From Chitinimonas_A lacunae (GTDB lineage Bacteria > Pseudomonadota > Gammaproteobacteria > Burkholderiales > Chitinimonadaceae), in the NCBI RefSeq assembly GCF_042650885.1, contig NZ_JBHSBU010000001.1:1178001-1242000 (forward strand): a stretch of DNA of 64,000 nucleotides, written 5' to 3'. Numbering within the stretch: the stretch's first letter is position 1; the number at the start of each line of letters is the position of its first letter. This document shows, one piece after another, positions 1 to 8,460 of the stretch. Below the pieces are notes generated by a model. The model saw only the letters and a program-made list of their open reading frames with translations. It searched no databases and was not told where the DNA came from. Made by a program: the position numbers and the translations under genes.

Positions 1-67
1 TGACAAGCTAGGCGACCATTGAGACCGCTTCTCATTGCCATAGCGACTGCAACGCAGGAGTTCGCCG

Positions 68-2161
68 ATGAATCGTCTGTTCCGCCTCGCTTTGCTGCTG
101 TGCCTGTGGTCTGTGCTGCCCGCCAAGACCATGGTGAATACCGAGCATGTGCAGGCACAACTGATCGCCCATGCGCCCGCTGGCATTGTTGCCGGCCAGG
201 ACGTGCGCTTGGGGCTGCTGATCCGGCATCAGCCGGAATGGCATACCTACTGGCGCAATCCGGGCGACTCGGGGCTGGCGACGACGCTTGACTGGACGCT
301 TTCACCGGGGGTTCAGGCCGGAGAAATCGCATGGCCGACCCCACGCCGTCTCCGGCTCGGCCCGCTGCTCAACTACGGCTATGAAGGTCAGGTGCTGTTG
401 CCGGTCAGCTTGACCATTCCCGCCGACTTCAAGGCCGATGCCCTGGACATCAGACTGCGCGCCGACTGGCTGGTATGCAGGGAAAACTGCATTCCCGAGT
501 CGGGCGAGTTCTCGCTGCGGTTGCCCAGTGCCACCCCACTGATTGAGCACGCCGCGCTGTTTGACACCGCACGTGGCCAAGTGCCGCAGGAAGTGCCGGG
601 GGCGCGCGCCGATGCCCGGGTTGACGGGGCCTCACTGGCCGTGGAAGTGGAAGGTCTGGCCGCTGCCTTGCACGGCCAGCCGCTCAACTTCTTCGCCGAG
701 ACGGGCGGCGTGATCGATCATGCGGCGGCGGTCGAGCAGCAATGGCGCGCTGGCCGCTGGATAGCCAAAGTGCCCTTGTCGCCGCAGCGTTCGGAAAGTC
801 CCGCCACCATGGCAGCGGTATTGACGGTCGGGGATCGCTCGCCCGGCACACGGCTCAATCTGCGTATCAGCGGACCGTGGAGCGGGACGGACACGCCGGC
901 ATCTCCAGCGCCACTTCCCGCCCCGTCACCTGCCTCCCCCCCCTCTCTCCCCTTTGCCCTGCTGCTTGCGCTGCTGGGTGGCCTCCTGCTCAATCTGATG
1001 CCCTGCGTTTTTCCCATTCTGTCGCTCAAGGTCCTGAGTTTTGCCAGGCCTGGACAGGAGCGGCGTGCCCTGCTGACTGGAGGCCTGGCCTATACGGTGG
1101 GCATTGTGGTGTCCTTTGTCGCGCTGGCGGGTCTGCTGCTGGCCCTGCGTGCCGGTGGGGAAGAACTCGGTTGGGGCTTTCAATTGCAGTCGCCGCTGTT
1201 TGTCGCGTCGCTGGCGGCCTTTTTCAGCTTGATCGGCCTCAATCTGGCCGGGGTCTTTGAACTGGGCAACGTATTGCCAAGCAGTGTGGCGACACTGCAT
1301 AGCCGCCATCCGGTGCTCGACCATGCCTTGACGGGCGTTCTGGCGGTCGCAGTCGCCTCGCCCTGTACCGGTCCTTTTATGGGGGTGGCGCTAGGGACGG
1401 CGCTGGTATTGCCGGTCGTCCAGGCACTGCTGATCTTTGCGACGCTGGGCCTTGGCATGGCTTTGCCCTATCTGCTGGCGAGTCTATGGCCGGGCCTGGC
1501 ACGTCGCTTGCCACGTCCCGGCGTTTGGATGGTGCGTTTTCGCACGCTGATGGCGTTTCCGATGTTTGCCACAGTGGTCTGGTTGCTGTGGGTATTGGGT
1601 CAACAGATCGGTATCGACGGGCTGGCGGCGCTGCTGGGAATACTGGTCGCGCTCGCCTTTGCCGCCTGGGCATTCGGCTCGCCCGGATTCAGCCGCAAGG
1701 CGCGCCTCGGCTTTGGCGTGCCGGCGGCGCTGGTGCTCGGGGGAACGCTGTGGTGGGCCTGGCCAAGTTTCGCCTCGCCCTCGACCAGCACGGAGACCAC
1801 TGGCCAGACAAGCTGGCAAGCCTGGTCGGCTGGCGCGGTAGTCAGTGCCCAGGCGGCCGGACGACCGGTCTTCATTGATTTCACCGCCGCCTGGTGCGTG
1901 ACCTGCCAATTCAATAAACGCACGGCGCTGGCCGATCCGGCCGTGCTGGCCGACTTTGAACGACGGCGCGTACTGTTGCTGCGTGCCGACTGGACCCGGC
2001 GCGACCCGGCCATCACCCAGGAACTGGCCCGACTGGGCCGCAGTGGCGTACCGGTCTACGCACTGTATTCCCCGGCAGCCAAGACGCCTGTATTGCTACC
2101 GGAAATCCTGCGCCCTGCCGATCTGCACGGCGCGCTTGCCTCGATCGAATCGCCCGCCTGA
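68..2161 (+). CDS. ScsB/DsbD-family protein-disulfide reductase
   Basis: This 697-residue protein is a membrane thiol-disulfide reductase that should pass electrons from cytoplasmic thioredoxin to periplasmic partners. After a signal peptide comes a DsbD-N/DsbC-like periplasmic domain with a cysteine pair in WLVCRENC (about residue 136). From about residue 290 there is a polytopic core with the two transporter cysteines in LMPCVFPI (about 310) and SPCTGPF (about 432). The C-terminal periplasmic thioredoxin domain carries AAWCVTC (about 609), the CxxC site. The domain order is that of DsbD, but the N-terminal domain resembles ScsB/DipZ-type proteins more than E. coli DsbD. The start is preceded by GGAG about eight bases upstream. 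The next gene follows after 25 bases and encodes a thioredoxin-fold protein, a likely partner. Confidence 0.9.
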   Translation: MNRLFRLALLLCLWSVLPAKTMVNTEHVQAQLIAHAPAGIVAGQDVRLGLLIRHQPEWHTYWRNPGDSGLATTLDWTLSPGVQAGEIAWPTPRRLRLGPLLNYGYEGQVLLPVSLTIPADFKADALDIRLRADWLVCRENCIPESGEFSLRLPSATPLIEHAALFDTARGQVPQEVPGARADARVDGASLAVEVEGLAAALHGQPLNFFAETGGVIDHAAAVEQQWRAGRWIAKVPLSPQRSESPATMAAVLTVGDRSPGTRLNLRISGPWSGTDTPASPAPLPAPSPASPPSLPFALLLALLGGLLLNLMPCVFPILSLKVLSFARPGQERRALLTGGLAYTVGIVVSFVALAGLLLALRAGGEELGWGFQLQSPLFVASLAAFFSLIGLNLAGVFELGNVLPSSVATLHSRHPVLDHALTGVLAVAVASPCTGPFMGVALGTALVLPVVQALLIFATLGLGMALPYLLASLWPGLARRLPRPGVWMVRFRTLMAFPMFATVVWLLWVLGQQIGIDGLAALLGILVALAFAAWAFGSPGFSRKARLGFGVPAALVLGGTLWWAWPSFASPSTSTETTGQTSWQAWSAGAVVSAQAAGRPVFIDFTAAWCVTCQFNKRTALADPAVLADFERRRVLLLRADWTRRDPAITQELARLGRSGVPVYALYSPAAKTPVLLPEILRPADLHGALASIESPA

Positions 2162-2186
2162 GCGGGCTCAGCACAAGGAGATCATC

Positions 2187-2801
2187 ATGATGAAGACCTG
2201 GATCACGGGCGCGCTGGTCGGTGCCGCCCTTCTGAGCAGCCACGCTGCCCTGGCGCAGGCCGTGGTCGGCCAACCCGCCCCCGTTTTCACCGGCACCGAT
2301 GCCTCGGGCAAGACGGTGTCACTGGCTGATTTCAAGGGCAAATATGTAGTGGTCGAATGGACCAATCCGGAATGCCCCTTCGTCAAGAAACATTACGACA
2401 GCGGCAATATGCCAAGCACCCAGAAGGAAGCGATGGCCAAGGGAGCCGTCTGGGTATCGATCCAGACCGGCGCCGGACAGGATGAAAAAGCCCGCGCCCA
2501 ACTGGCAGCCTGGCAGAAATCCAAACACTCGGCCCCAACCGCCACCTTGCTCGACGCCGACGGCAAGATCGGCCAGAGCTACCACGCCACCACCACGCCG
2601 CATATGTACATCGTCAACCCGCAAGGCACGCTGATCTATGCAGGCGCGATCGACAGCAAACCGACCGCCAACCCGGCCGACATCAAGACCGCCACCAACT
2701 ATGTGAATCAGGCACTGGGCGAAGCGATGGCAGGCAAGGCGGTCAGTCAGCCGACCACCAAATCCTATGGTTGCAGCGTGAAATATCCGGGCGGCGCCTG
2801 A
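2187..2801 (+). CDS. Periplasmic redoxin/thioredoxin-fold protein
   Basis: The product has 204 residues. It has a cleavable signal peptide ending near ALAQA, then an AhpC/TSA-type redoxin fold with PAPVFTGTDASGKTVSLADF and the single-cysteine active site NPECPFVKKHY (Cys about residue 62). A late GCS cysteine lies near the C terminus. The resolving cysteine of a CxxC pair is missing, so peroxiredoxin-like or one-cysteine thiol chemistry is more likely than classical thioredoxin activity. The frame is open further upstream, but the ATG here has a good AAGGAG and is followed directly by the signal peptide. It lies 25 bases after the DsbD-like gene and is probably co-transcribed, so it is a plausible client of that reductase. 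Confidence 0.85.
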   Translation: MMKTWITGALVGAALLSSHAALAQAVVGQPAPVFTGTDASGKTVSLADFKGKYVVVEWTNPECPFVKKHYDSGNMPSTQKEAMAKGAVWVSIQTGAGQDEKARAQLAAWQKSKHSAPTATLLDADGKIGQSYHATTTPHMYIVNPQGTLIYAGAIDSKPTANPADIKTATNYVNQALGEAMAGKAVSQPTTKSYGCSVKYPGGA

Positions 2802-2936
2802 TTTTCATGCGCGCCGCAAAGGCCATGAATCGCAGAAGACGCCTGGGACAGATCGCGTCCTTAAAGCAAGCTGAGCGGACTCAAGCGATGATCCCTTGCA
2901 GCCTTCGACAGCTCGCTACGAGACAAGGCACGCAGT

Positions 2937-2974
2937 GAGCGTCCGAGCCGGTGCCAGACGATCGTCGGACGCTC
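2937..2974. repeat. Perfect 10-bp inverted repeat in convergent intergenic gap
   Basis: GAGCGTCCGA and its reverse complement TCGGACGCTC flank an 18-base loop between two convergent genes. No T-run follows on either strand. It could be a bidirectional transcription stop or a REP-like palindrome. The rest of 2802-2980 shows nothing supportable. Confidence 0.5.
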
Positions 2975-2980
2975 CACTCC

Positions 2981-3367
2981 CTACGTCAGCGGTACGGAGC
3001 TTTGCCGTATCACCACAAAGATCATCAGCAATACCTGCCCCAGCGCCAGCCAATATCCCACCTTCCACAGACGCCGCTCGAATTCGGCCGGAAAGCCCAA
3101 AGCGAGCAGCTTGCGATGGCGGCTCTTGGCTTCCCACCACCAATCGGCCAGGATCAGCAATCCGATCAGTAGCGAGGCCACCGGATCCTTGAAATAGAAA
3201 AAGGCCACCCATAGCAGCAGGGTCTTGATAAACCCGCCTTTAGGAAGACCTTCCTGGGAAAAACGCCGCTGTTCATCCTTGTCGAGCGAGTGGATCACGG
3301 TCGAGATAAACGAAAAGAAGTAGACGCAGAGCGCTACGATACCTGCGCCCAAGAACCACATCGACAT
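2981..3367 (-). CDS. Small integral membrane protein of unknown function
   Basis: This 128-residue protein has three hydrophobic segments: an N-terminal one (FLGAGIVALCVYFFSF), a central one (TLLLWVAFFYF, then SLLIGLLILADWWW) and a C-terminal one (LALGQVLLMIFVVI). A basic, charged loop (EAKSRHRK) separates the last two. I do not recognise the family. Its regular hydrophobic pattern and the absence of a better frame support it as a real gene. It is convergent with the redoxin gene and stands apart from its neighbours, so context does not suggest a role. Confidence 0.7.
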   Translation of the reverse strand: MSMWFLGAGIVALCVYFFSFISTVIHSLDKDEQRRFSQEGLPKGGFIKTLLLWVAFFYFKDPVASLLIGLLILADWWWEAKSRHRKLLALGFPAEFERRLWKVGYWLALGQVLLMIFVVIRQSSVPLT

Positions 3368-3758
3368 GGCAGCGACCTGTGAGGGAAATGGCTGATTCTA
3401 TCTAAAAGTGGAAGGAATGCGGGAAAGGAGCGATGCCGACTCTCCAGGTCAGATTCATATCCATTTTCATTAGGTCTCGCACACAGTATTGCAGACGTTT
3501 TTCCTAAATTTTTAATAATCTCATTACCCCCCTATTCCGGCCCCATTTCAGCGGAATCTCCCGGATCTCTCTTTCATCCGAGGCAGTCATGAGGCTACCC
3601 TTACGCTGCCGCGCCACAGACCGAACATCAACGGCACGAGAAGTAGAAAGGGCAAGCAGAAGGCGGTAGCCATCGACAGGCTGGTTCAGCGGACGACGTC
3701 CGCCAGGTACAGCAGACCAGCCGCCGCAGCCCGGTCTGGTGGCCGCTGATACGCGGAC
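3368..3758. other. 391-bp gap with AT-rich upstream region and one possible tiny ORF
   Basis: The part next to 3368 is AT-rich for this genome (around 3480-3540) and probably holds the promoter of the minus-strand membrane protein gene. On the minus strand from about 3674 to 3588 there is a 28-codon frame beginning MATAFCLPFLLLVPLM. It is hydrophobic and could be a small membrane peptide, but it has no clear ribosome site and I do not call it a gene. The rest shows nothing. Confidence 0.35.
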
Positions 3759-4454
3759 TCATCGAGCCGCTTCTTCCTTCCAGTACACAGGAACCGTCTT
3801 GATTTCCTTGTCGTTCCAGACGGTGACCGAGGCAAAACCCTGCCTGCCCTGCGGCGTATGCATGATATTGATCGCCCGGACCTGGAAGCGATAATCCTTC
3901 CCCACTTGGTCCCTGGCGAGCGCAATAGCTCGTTCGGCATCGGGGCCGCCCATGAAGGTGAAATACAAACCCGAGAACAGCAGCACCAGACCGGCGCCGA
4001 TCGCGGCCGGAATGCGCATGTCGCGCCGCTTATACCCAGCCGCCGCCCGGGCGGCCAGGATCGATTCGTCGCCCAGCGTCCGCGCCAGCCACAGCAGGAA
4101 CACCACGCTAAACCCCAGCACCAGCAAGGGATAGAAGAAGGCCGAGGTCTCCAGACGCATCTGCAACAAGGTCAGTCCGATCGGCTGCAGGAATGGCGCG
4201 GTCAGCAGCGTCGCGGCGATCGTGGCCAGCGCAAGCACCGACAGCCAGCGCACCACCGAAGCCATTCTCAAACCGCCGCGCCAGAGATAGAACGCCACAA
4301 ACACCGCCATCACGATATTGAGGCTGAGATTGATCTGACCCGAGACCGAGGCGGTGGAGAGCCGATAGCAGGACACCGCCAGATCCAGCACACCAACCCC
4401 CAGCACCACCAAAGCGACTTTTCTCAATACCGCCAGATGTTTCTGCGTTTCCAT
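3759..4454 (-). CDS. Membrane protein of unknown function with C-terminal extracytoplasmic domain
   Basis: The 231-residue product has about five hydrophobic helices: residues 10-28, 42-58, 66-86, 103-121 and 147-167. A soluble tail of about 65 residues follows, beginning FMGGPDAERAIALARDQVGKDY and ending WKEEAAR. The tail sequence (FASVTVWNDKEIKTVPVYW) looks like a small beta domain placed after the last helix. I recognise no family. It stands alone, with a long gap to the downstream side and a terminator-like hairpin upstream that would isolate it from the pirin gene. Confidence 0.75.
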   Translation of the reverse strand: METQKHLAVLRKVALVVLGVGVLDLAVSCYRLSTASVSGQINLSLNIVMAVFVAFYLWRGGLRMASVVRWLSVLALATIAATLLTAPFLQPIGLTLLQMRLETSAFFYPLLVLGFSVVFLLWLARTLGDESILAARAAAGYKRRDMRIPAAIGAGLVLLFSGLYFTFMGGPDAERAIALARDQVGKDYRFQVRAINIMHTPQGRQGFASVTVWNDKEIKTVPVYWKEEAAR

Positions 4455-4480
4455 CGCATCCCCTAGTTACCAACAGACAT

Positions 4481-4506
4481 AAAAAAGCCATCTCGGCAGA
4501 GACGGC
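4481..4506 (-). terminator. Rho-independent terminator (minus strand)
   Basis: Read on the minus strand, GCC-G-TCTC and GAGA-T-GGC form a stem with one mismatch around a four-base loop, followed by six T. It lies about 200 bases beyond the pirin stop and just ahead of the next minus-strand gene, so it should end pirin transcripts. Confidence 0.6.
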
Positions 4507-4700
4507 CATGGAGCTTTCCAGCGCACCTCACTCGATGCCGGCTCGGCAATGACGCCAATGAGGCGCCGGGCCGCACAAAGCCTGCAATTATCGCTGACTG
4601 GACTGGCGAATGGACAAGGATATTTGCATCAACGAACAAGCCGCCACCTCGCCTGTGCGACGCAGCGGCCCGGCCGGGTGGCTTGATTTCAGGAAATCAT

Positions 4701-5570
4701 TCAGAAGCGACCGCTGCGAAAATCCTCGACGGCCTGCTCGACTTCGGCGCGGGTATTCATCACAAACGGCCCCCATTGGGCAATCGGCTCGAGCAGCGGC
4801 TGGCCGGCGATCAGCAGGAAACGGCCGCCTTCCTCGCTGGCAATCTCTACGCCATCACGGCCTGCGCGGTTCTCCAGCACGGCCAGCCGGCGCGGCTTGA
4901 CCCGATAGCCACCGATCTCGACGCTGCCATCGTAGACATAGACAAAAGCATTGGCGGACTCGGCAAGCGGCTGGACCAGGCGGGCGCCGGCAGGCAGCAC
5001 CACATCGAGATACAGCGGCTCCGTGACAGGCTTTTGTACCGCTCCCACGACGCCATGACTCTGCCCCGCGATCACCTTCACTTCGGCCCCGTCCGTCGTG
5101 ACAAACCTGGGAATCTCGCCGGCGGGAATATCGCGATAGCCCGGCTCCGTCATCTTGTCGGCTGCGGGCAGATTGAGCCAGAGCTGAAAGCCATGCATCA
5201 GCCCGTCTTCCTGCTCGGGCAGTTCGCTATGGATGATGCCGCGTCCGGCCGTCATCCACTGCACGCCGCCCGCGCCCAGCAGCCCTTCATGGCCGGCGTT
5301 GTCGCGGTGGCGCATCCGGCCGGCCAGCATATAGGTCACGGTTTCAAAACCACGATGCGGATGGCTGGGGAAACCGGCCAGATAGTCGTCCGGATTGTCC
5401 GACTCGAAATAGTCGAGCATCAGGAAGGGATCGAGCCGGCGTTGCAGCTCGTGGCTCAGTACCCGCAGCAGTCGAACGCCGGCGCCGTCGGAGGTCGGAC
5501 TGCCTTCGGCAATCCGCTCGATGTTGCGCGGGGCGGTGAGGGTGGGAGGGGTCATCGTCGCGATGGTCAT
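4701..5570 (-). CDS. Pirin family protein
   Basis: This 289-residue bicupin has the pirin signatures. The N-terminal cupin has FPSHPHRGFETVTYML with the metal-binding HPHRGFE (about residue 65). It continues with GAGGVQWMTAGRGIIHSE and GFQLWLNLP. The second half contains the degenerate C-terminal cupin with LIAGQPLLEPIAQWGPFVMN. Pirins of this type bind a metal and several have quercetin 2,3-dioxygenase activity, but many have unknown substrates. Length fits the family. The gene is monocistronic, with an AT-rich promoter region at about 5640-5700 shared with the divergent metalloprotease gene. Confidence 0.9.
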   Translation of the reverse strand: MTIATMTPPTLTAPRNIERIAEGSPTSDGAGVRLLRVLSHELQRRLDPFLMLDYFESDNPDDYLAGFPSHPHRGFETVTYMLAGRMRHRDNAGHEGLLGAGGVQWMTAGRGIIHSELPEQEDGLMHGFQLWLNLPAADKMTEPGYRDIPAGEIPRFVTTDGAEVKVIAGQSHGVVGAVQKPVTEPLYLDVVLPAGARLVQPLAESANAFVYVYDGSVEIGGYRVKPRRLAVLENRAGRDGVEIASEEGGRFLLIAGQPLLEPIAQWGPFVMNTRAEVEQAVEDFRSGRF

Positions 5571-5761
5571 GGTAGTGTCCTCTCTATTGTTCAGTTTTGC
5601 CGAATGCCGGCTTTACGAGATAGGGACTACTATCCGACTTAGTTATAACAATTGATAGCCAATATTTATAAGTAATTCATTCAAATAAAAAGAAGATATG
5701 GCAGAGCCACGATCCGGCCAGCTATGCTGAAGCGGTTCAATAGCTTAGAGGATCACCCACC

Positions 5762-7369
5762 ATGACTCGCCTCGCTTTGCTGTTGTCGCTGCTGGCCAGT
5801 GTTCCCGCACTGGCCGACTATCAGGGCCTGCCGGCCGACGGCAACCGTTTCGGTTTCGTCGGCTACGGTGCCCGCTGGATCGATACGGTACGCTGGCGCT
5901 ACAACGTCGCCAACGAACCGGCCTCGCTGACCCGCGATCAGATTCTGACCGCCCTGCAACGCGCCATGGCCAAATGGGAGGCCGGCTGCAATATCAAATT
6001 CGAATACCTCGGCGAAACCAATGCGCCGCTAATGACCCAGGACGGTATCAGCACCATAGGCTGGTCAACCGACTTCGGTTTCGACGGCTATGCCCTGTTC
6101 TGGTGGAATGCCCAGCGCCAGATCAATGAAGGCGATATCCAGTTCAACTATCGTGGCCTTACTACGGTCGAGTCGCTCGAAGCCAACGCCACCCACGAGA
6201 TCGGCCATATCATCGGCCTCAGCCATTCCGATCAGCCGGCGGCGGTGATGTTCTCCTACCCTTATCACCCCTACGCCTACCAGAACGTGCTCAAAGGCGA
6301 CGATCTGGCCGCCTGTGCCCGCCACTACGGCGGCCGGGGCCTGCAAAATGTGACCGATTACTCGTCGCTGCCGGTGCAGCCACGAGCCGGACTCAGCACC
6401 ACTTTCGAGATCGGCACCACGGTACCGGCCGCCACCCCGACCGGCAGCAGCCTGAGCACCATTCCGGCCGACCAGAGCGGCACGGTCTATTTCGCCGTCC
6501 ACTACAACGGACTCGCGGCCGCCCAGAGCCTGACGCTGCGGCTGGTGTCGCCCGATGGCACGCTGTACTACAGCTACCCCTTCAGCGCCGAGACGGGCAA
6601 CCGTTACGTCTATCTGTCGTGGACCTGGCCCAATACCGGCATGGCGCGACTGCCGGGCAATTGGAAACTGCAACTGGTCGATGGCGACCATGTGCTGGCG
6701 CAGCACTCGTTCAGCGTCGCCACCGGTTACGCCACTCCACAACTGCCTGAAGTGGCACTGCTGGGCCAGTTCCAGAGCGGTACCTGGCGCTTCTCGCATC
6801 AGATGCTGACGCATGGCGCCACGCTGCGTAATCAACGCTGGACGCTCGACAATGCCAATGCCGGCACCGATGCCACGCTGTCCAATCAGCTCAGCAGCGG
6901 CAAGCACTCGGTACAGTTGTGGACCGTCAGCACCAACCCGCGCTACAACGGTGGCATTCCCAGCAGCTCAGGCCAGGACGCCGACGGCCCCGACGGCGGC
7001 CATACGCTCGATTTCACCCTTACTGACGACGGCAAACCGACCGCCCGCGCCTTCCGCAGCGATGTGTCGGGTTTCAAGGCGGCCGCGACGGTGCGCTCGG
7101 AAATCCATATCCCGGAAACTGGTACCCAACAGGTGTATGTGGCTGCCCTGCTGGGCAATATGCTGTTCTTCAAATCCAGTCAGGGCTGGGGACTACAGCA
7201 GGAACCGCTGTTGACGGTCACGGGGCCGGCCATGATCAGCATGCCGCTGCTTGATCGACTCGACACCCGCCTATTGCCGGCAGGCACCGTGGTGCTGGGC
7301 GGTTACGGCAGCGATATCGCTTCGCTGATCCGCAATGGGCAGTTTGGGGAGTTATATAAGGTGCAGTGA
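5762..7369 (+). CDS. Secreted matrixin-type zinc metalloprotease
   Basis: This 535-residue exported protein has a signal peptide (MTRLALLLSLLASVPALA) followed by a peptidase M10A-like domain. The zinc site HEIGHIIGLSH (about residues 144-154) matches HExxHxxGxxH, and VMFSYPY supplies the Met-turn expected after it. The N-terminal part has RWRYNVANEP, typical of matrixins. There is no propeptide cysteine switch. Residues from about 200 to the end are beta-rich, contain repeated proline/serine linkers and have no domain I recognise; they may bind substrate. A secreted nutritional or matrix-degrading protease is likely. GAGG lies about ten bases before the ATG. Confidence 0.85.
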   Translation: MTRLALLLSLLASVPALADYQGLPADGNRFGFVGYGARWIDTVRWRYNVANEPASLTRDQILTALQRAMAKWEAGCNIKFEYLGETNAPLMTQDGISTIGWSTDFGFDGYALFWWNAQRQINEGDIQFNYRGLTTVESLEANATHEIGHIIGLSHSDQPAAVMFSYPYHPYAYQNVLKGDDLAACARHYGGRGLQNVTDYSSLPVQPRAGLSTTFEIGTTVPAATPTGSSLSTIPADQSGTVYFAVHYNGLAAAQSLTLRLVSPDGTLYYSYPFSAETGNRYVYLSWTWPNTGMARLPGNWKLQLVDGDHVLAQHSFSVATGYATPQLPEVALLGQFQSGTWRFSHQMLTHGATLRNQRWTLDNANAGTDATLSNQLSSGKHSVQLWTVSTNPRYNGGIPSSSGQDADGPDGGHTLDFTLTDDGKPTARAFRSDVSGFKAAATVRSEIHIPETGTQQVYVAALLGNMLFFKSSQGWGLQQEPLLTVTGPAMISMPLLDRLDTRLLPAGTVVLGGYGSDIASLIRNGQFGELYKVQ

Positions 7370-7425
7370 GGGAATGGGCGCCGCTGCTCCTGTGGGAGCG
7401 TGGCGCTCAGTCAGCGCATGTCCGG

Positions 7426-7723
7426 TTAGCGTATTTCCAGTCAGTTCGGAGTCAGCGTGTCCCGACCGCAAAGCGCAGGCCGCAGCATTCAACCCGCTCC
7501 GCTTTAAACGGAAAGGCTGTGAATCCGAGCCAAGCACCAAGACGATAAGGCCGAGAGGCCGCGTCTGTTTCATCAGTCTCTCGGTGTCCGAATCGATGAA
7601 TCGGCAGGGTGCTGTGAGCGCATTTCCACTGAAATCAGCGTTGCAGCAAGTCTGGTTAAGCGCCAGAAGCCGGCGCTTTGAGGACAGGACCCATTGACTC
7701 CGAATCGACTGGAAATGCGCTAG
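7426..7723. repeat. 298-bp non-coding unit bounded by imperfect inverted repeats
   Basis: The left end (7426-7454, TTAGCGTATTTCCAGTCAGT and onward) and the right end (7694-7723) are reverse complements over about 29 bases with a few mismatches. A third partial copy of the core GCGCATTTCCA lies at 7615-7626 in the interior. No open frame of credible composition fills the unit. The layout is that of a small non-autonomous element or a degenerate intergenic repeat. A GCTCC/GGGAGC hairpin lies just outside on the left (7385-7399) after the protease stop. Confidence 0.45.
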
Positions 7724-7757
7724 CCGCGCAGCGGCGCAATTTCCGGCTCGGACAGGC

Positions 7758-7796
7758 ATAAAAAACAGCACGACGGGTTATCCGCCGCGCGGTGCT
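7758..7796 (-). terminator. Rho-independent terminator (minus strand)
   Basis: On the minus strand AGCAC pairs with GTGCT around a partly paired GC-rich interior, followed by GTTTTTTAT. It lies directly after the 7810-8451 gene and should end the whole vgrG-rhs operon. Confidence 0.7.
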
Positions 7797-7809
7797 TTTG
7801 GACCCCACC

Positions 7810-8451
7810 TCAATCAGACGGCGTTGCCGGATCGATGCCGCGCTGGACCGTTTCCTTGAGTCGGCCGGCCGGGTCGAGCTTGAATTCGCTGCTGCAATAT
7901 TGCGGTGCCGGGCCGACATACTGCGCCTTGGCCTGAGGCGCTGGCCGTACATCCACCTTGAGTTGCAGCGAGAAGCTGAACGGCACTTCTTCTTTCAACA
8001 GGCGGCGCATATCGGGGTAGCGGAAGTCCGACACCGCCAGCCGCATTTCCATGCCGCGGAAACGGAAGCTGCGCACCTGACCAAAGTAAGGATCCTTGGC
8101 GCAGCTACCCATCAACTGCTCCAGGGTAAACAGCGCCCGCGTCCGGGCACGGTTCCACTGCGGTGTCGGCCATAGCAGGTCGGGGCCGGGCTGCGGCTGG
8201 CGGGCGTCCCAGAGCTTGCAGTGGTACATATTGTCGAAGTCGCCCTCTTCCGCACTTTCATAGTCGCCCTGGTGGCAGCTCAGGCGATACAGCGGCCGAC
8301 CGTCGAGGTCGGGAATGATCAGGCTGGCATGGGGATGGGCGGTCGAAACGCGAAAGCTGGCGTGGACCTCGCCCACTTCGGGCCAATCTGCCGCCCAGGC
8401 AGGCGTCAGCGACAGCAGCAGACCGGCGGCAACAAATCGTTTCTTTGTCAT
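7810..8451 (-). CDS. Exported protein, probable immunity partner of the upstream Rhs effector
   Basis: The 213-residue product has a clear signal peptide (KKRFVAAGLLLSLTPAWAA) and four cysteines in the mature part (LSCHQGD, YHCKLW, GSCAKD, YCSSEF) that could pair in the periplasm. I do not recognise the family. It begins nine bases after the stop of the PAAR-Rhs gene with no promoter-sized gap, the usual place for a cognate immunity gene. Export fits a toxin that acts in the periplasm or on the wall. Assignment as immunity is inference from position and export signal only. Confidence 0.7.
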   Translation of the reverse strand: MTKKRFVAAGLLLSLTPAWAADWPEVGEVHASFRVSTAHPHASLIIPDLDGRPLYRLSCHQGDYESAEEGDFDNMYHCKLWDARQPQPGPDLLWPTPQWNRARTRALFTLEQLMGSCAKDPYFGQVRSFRFRGMEMRLAVSDFRYPDMRRLLKEEVPFSFSLQLKVDVRPAPQAKAQYVGPAPQYCSSEFKLDPAGRLKETVQRGIDPATPSD

Positions 8452-8460
8452 GGTTCTTCT

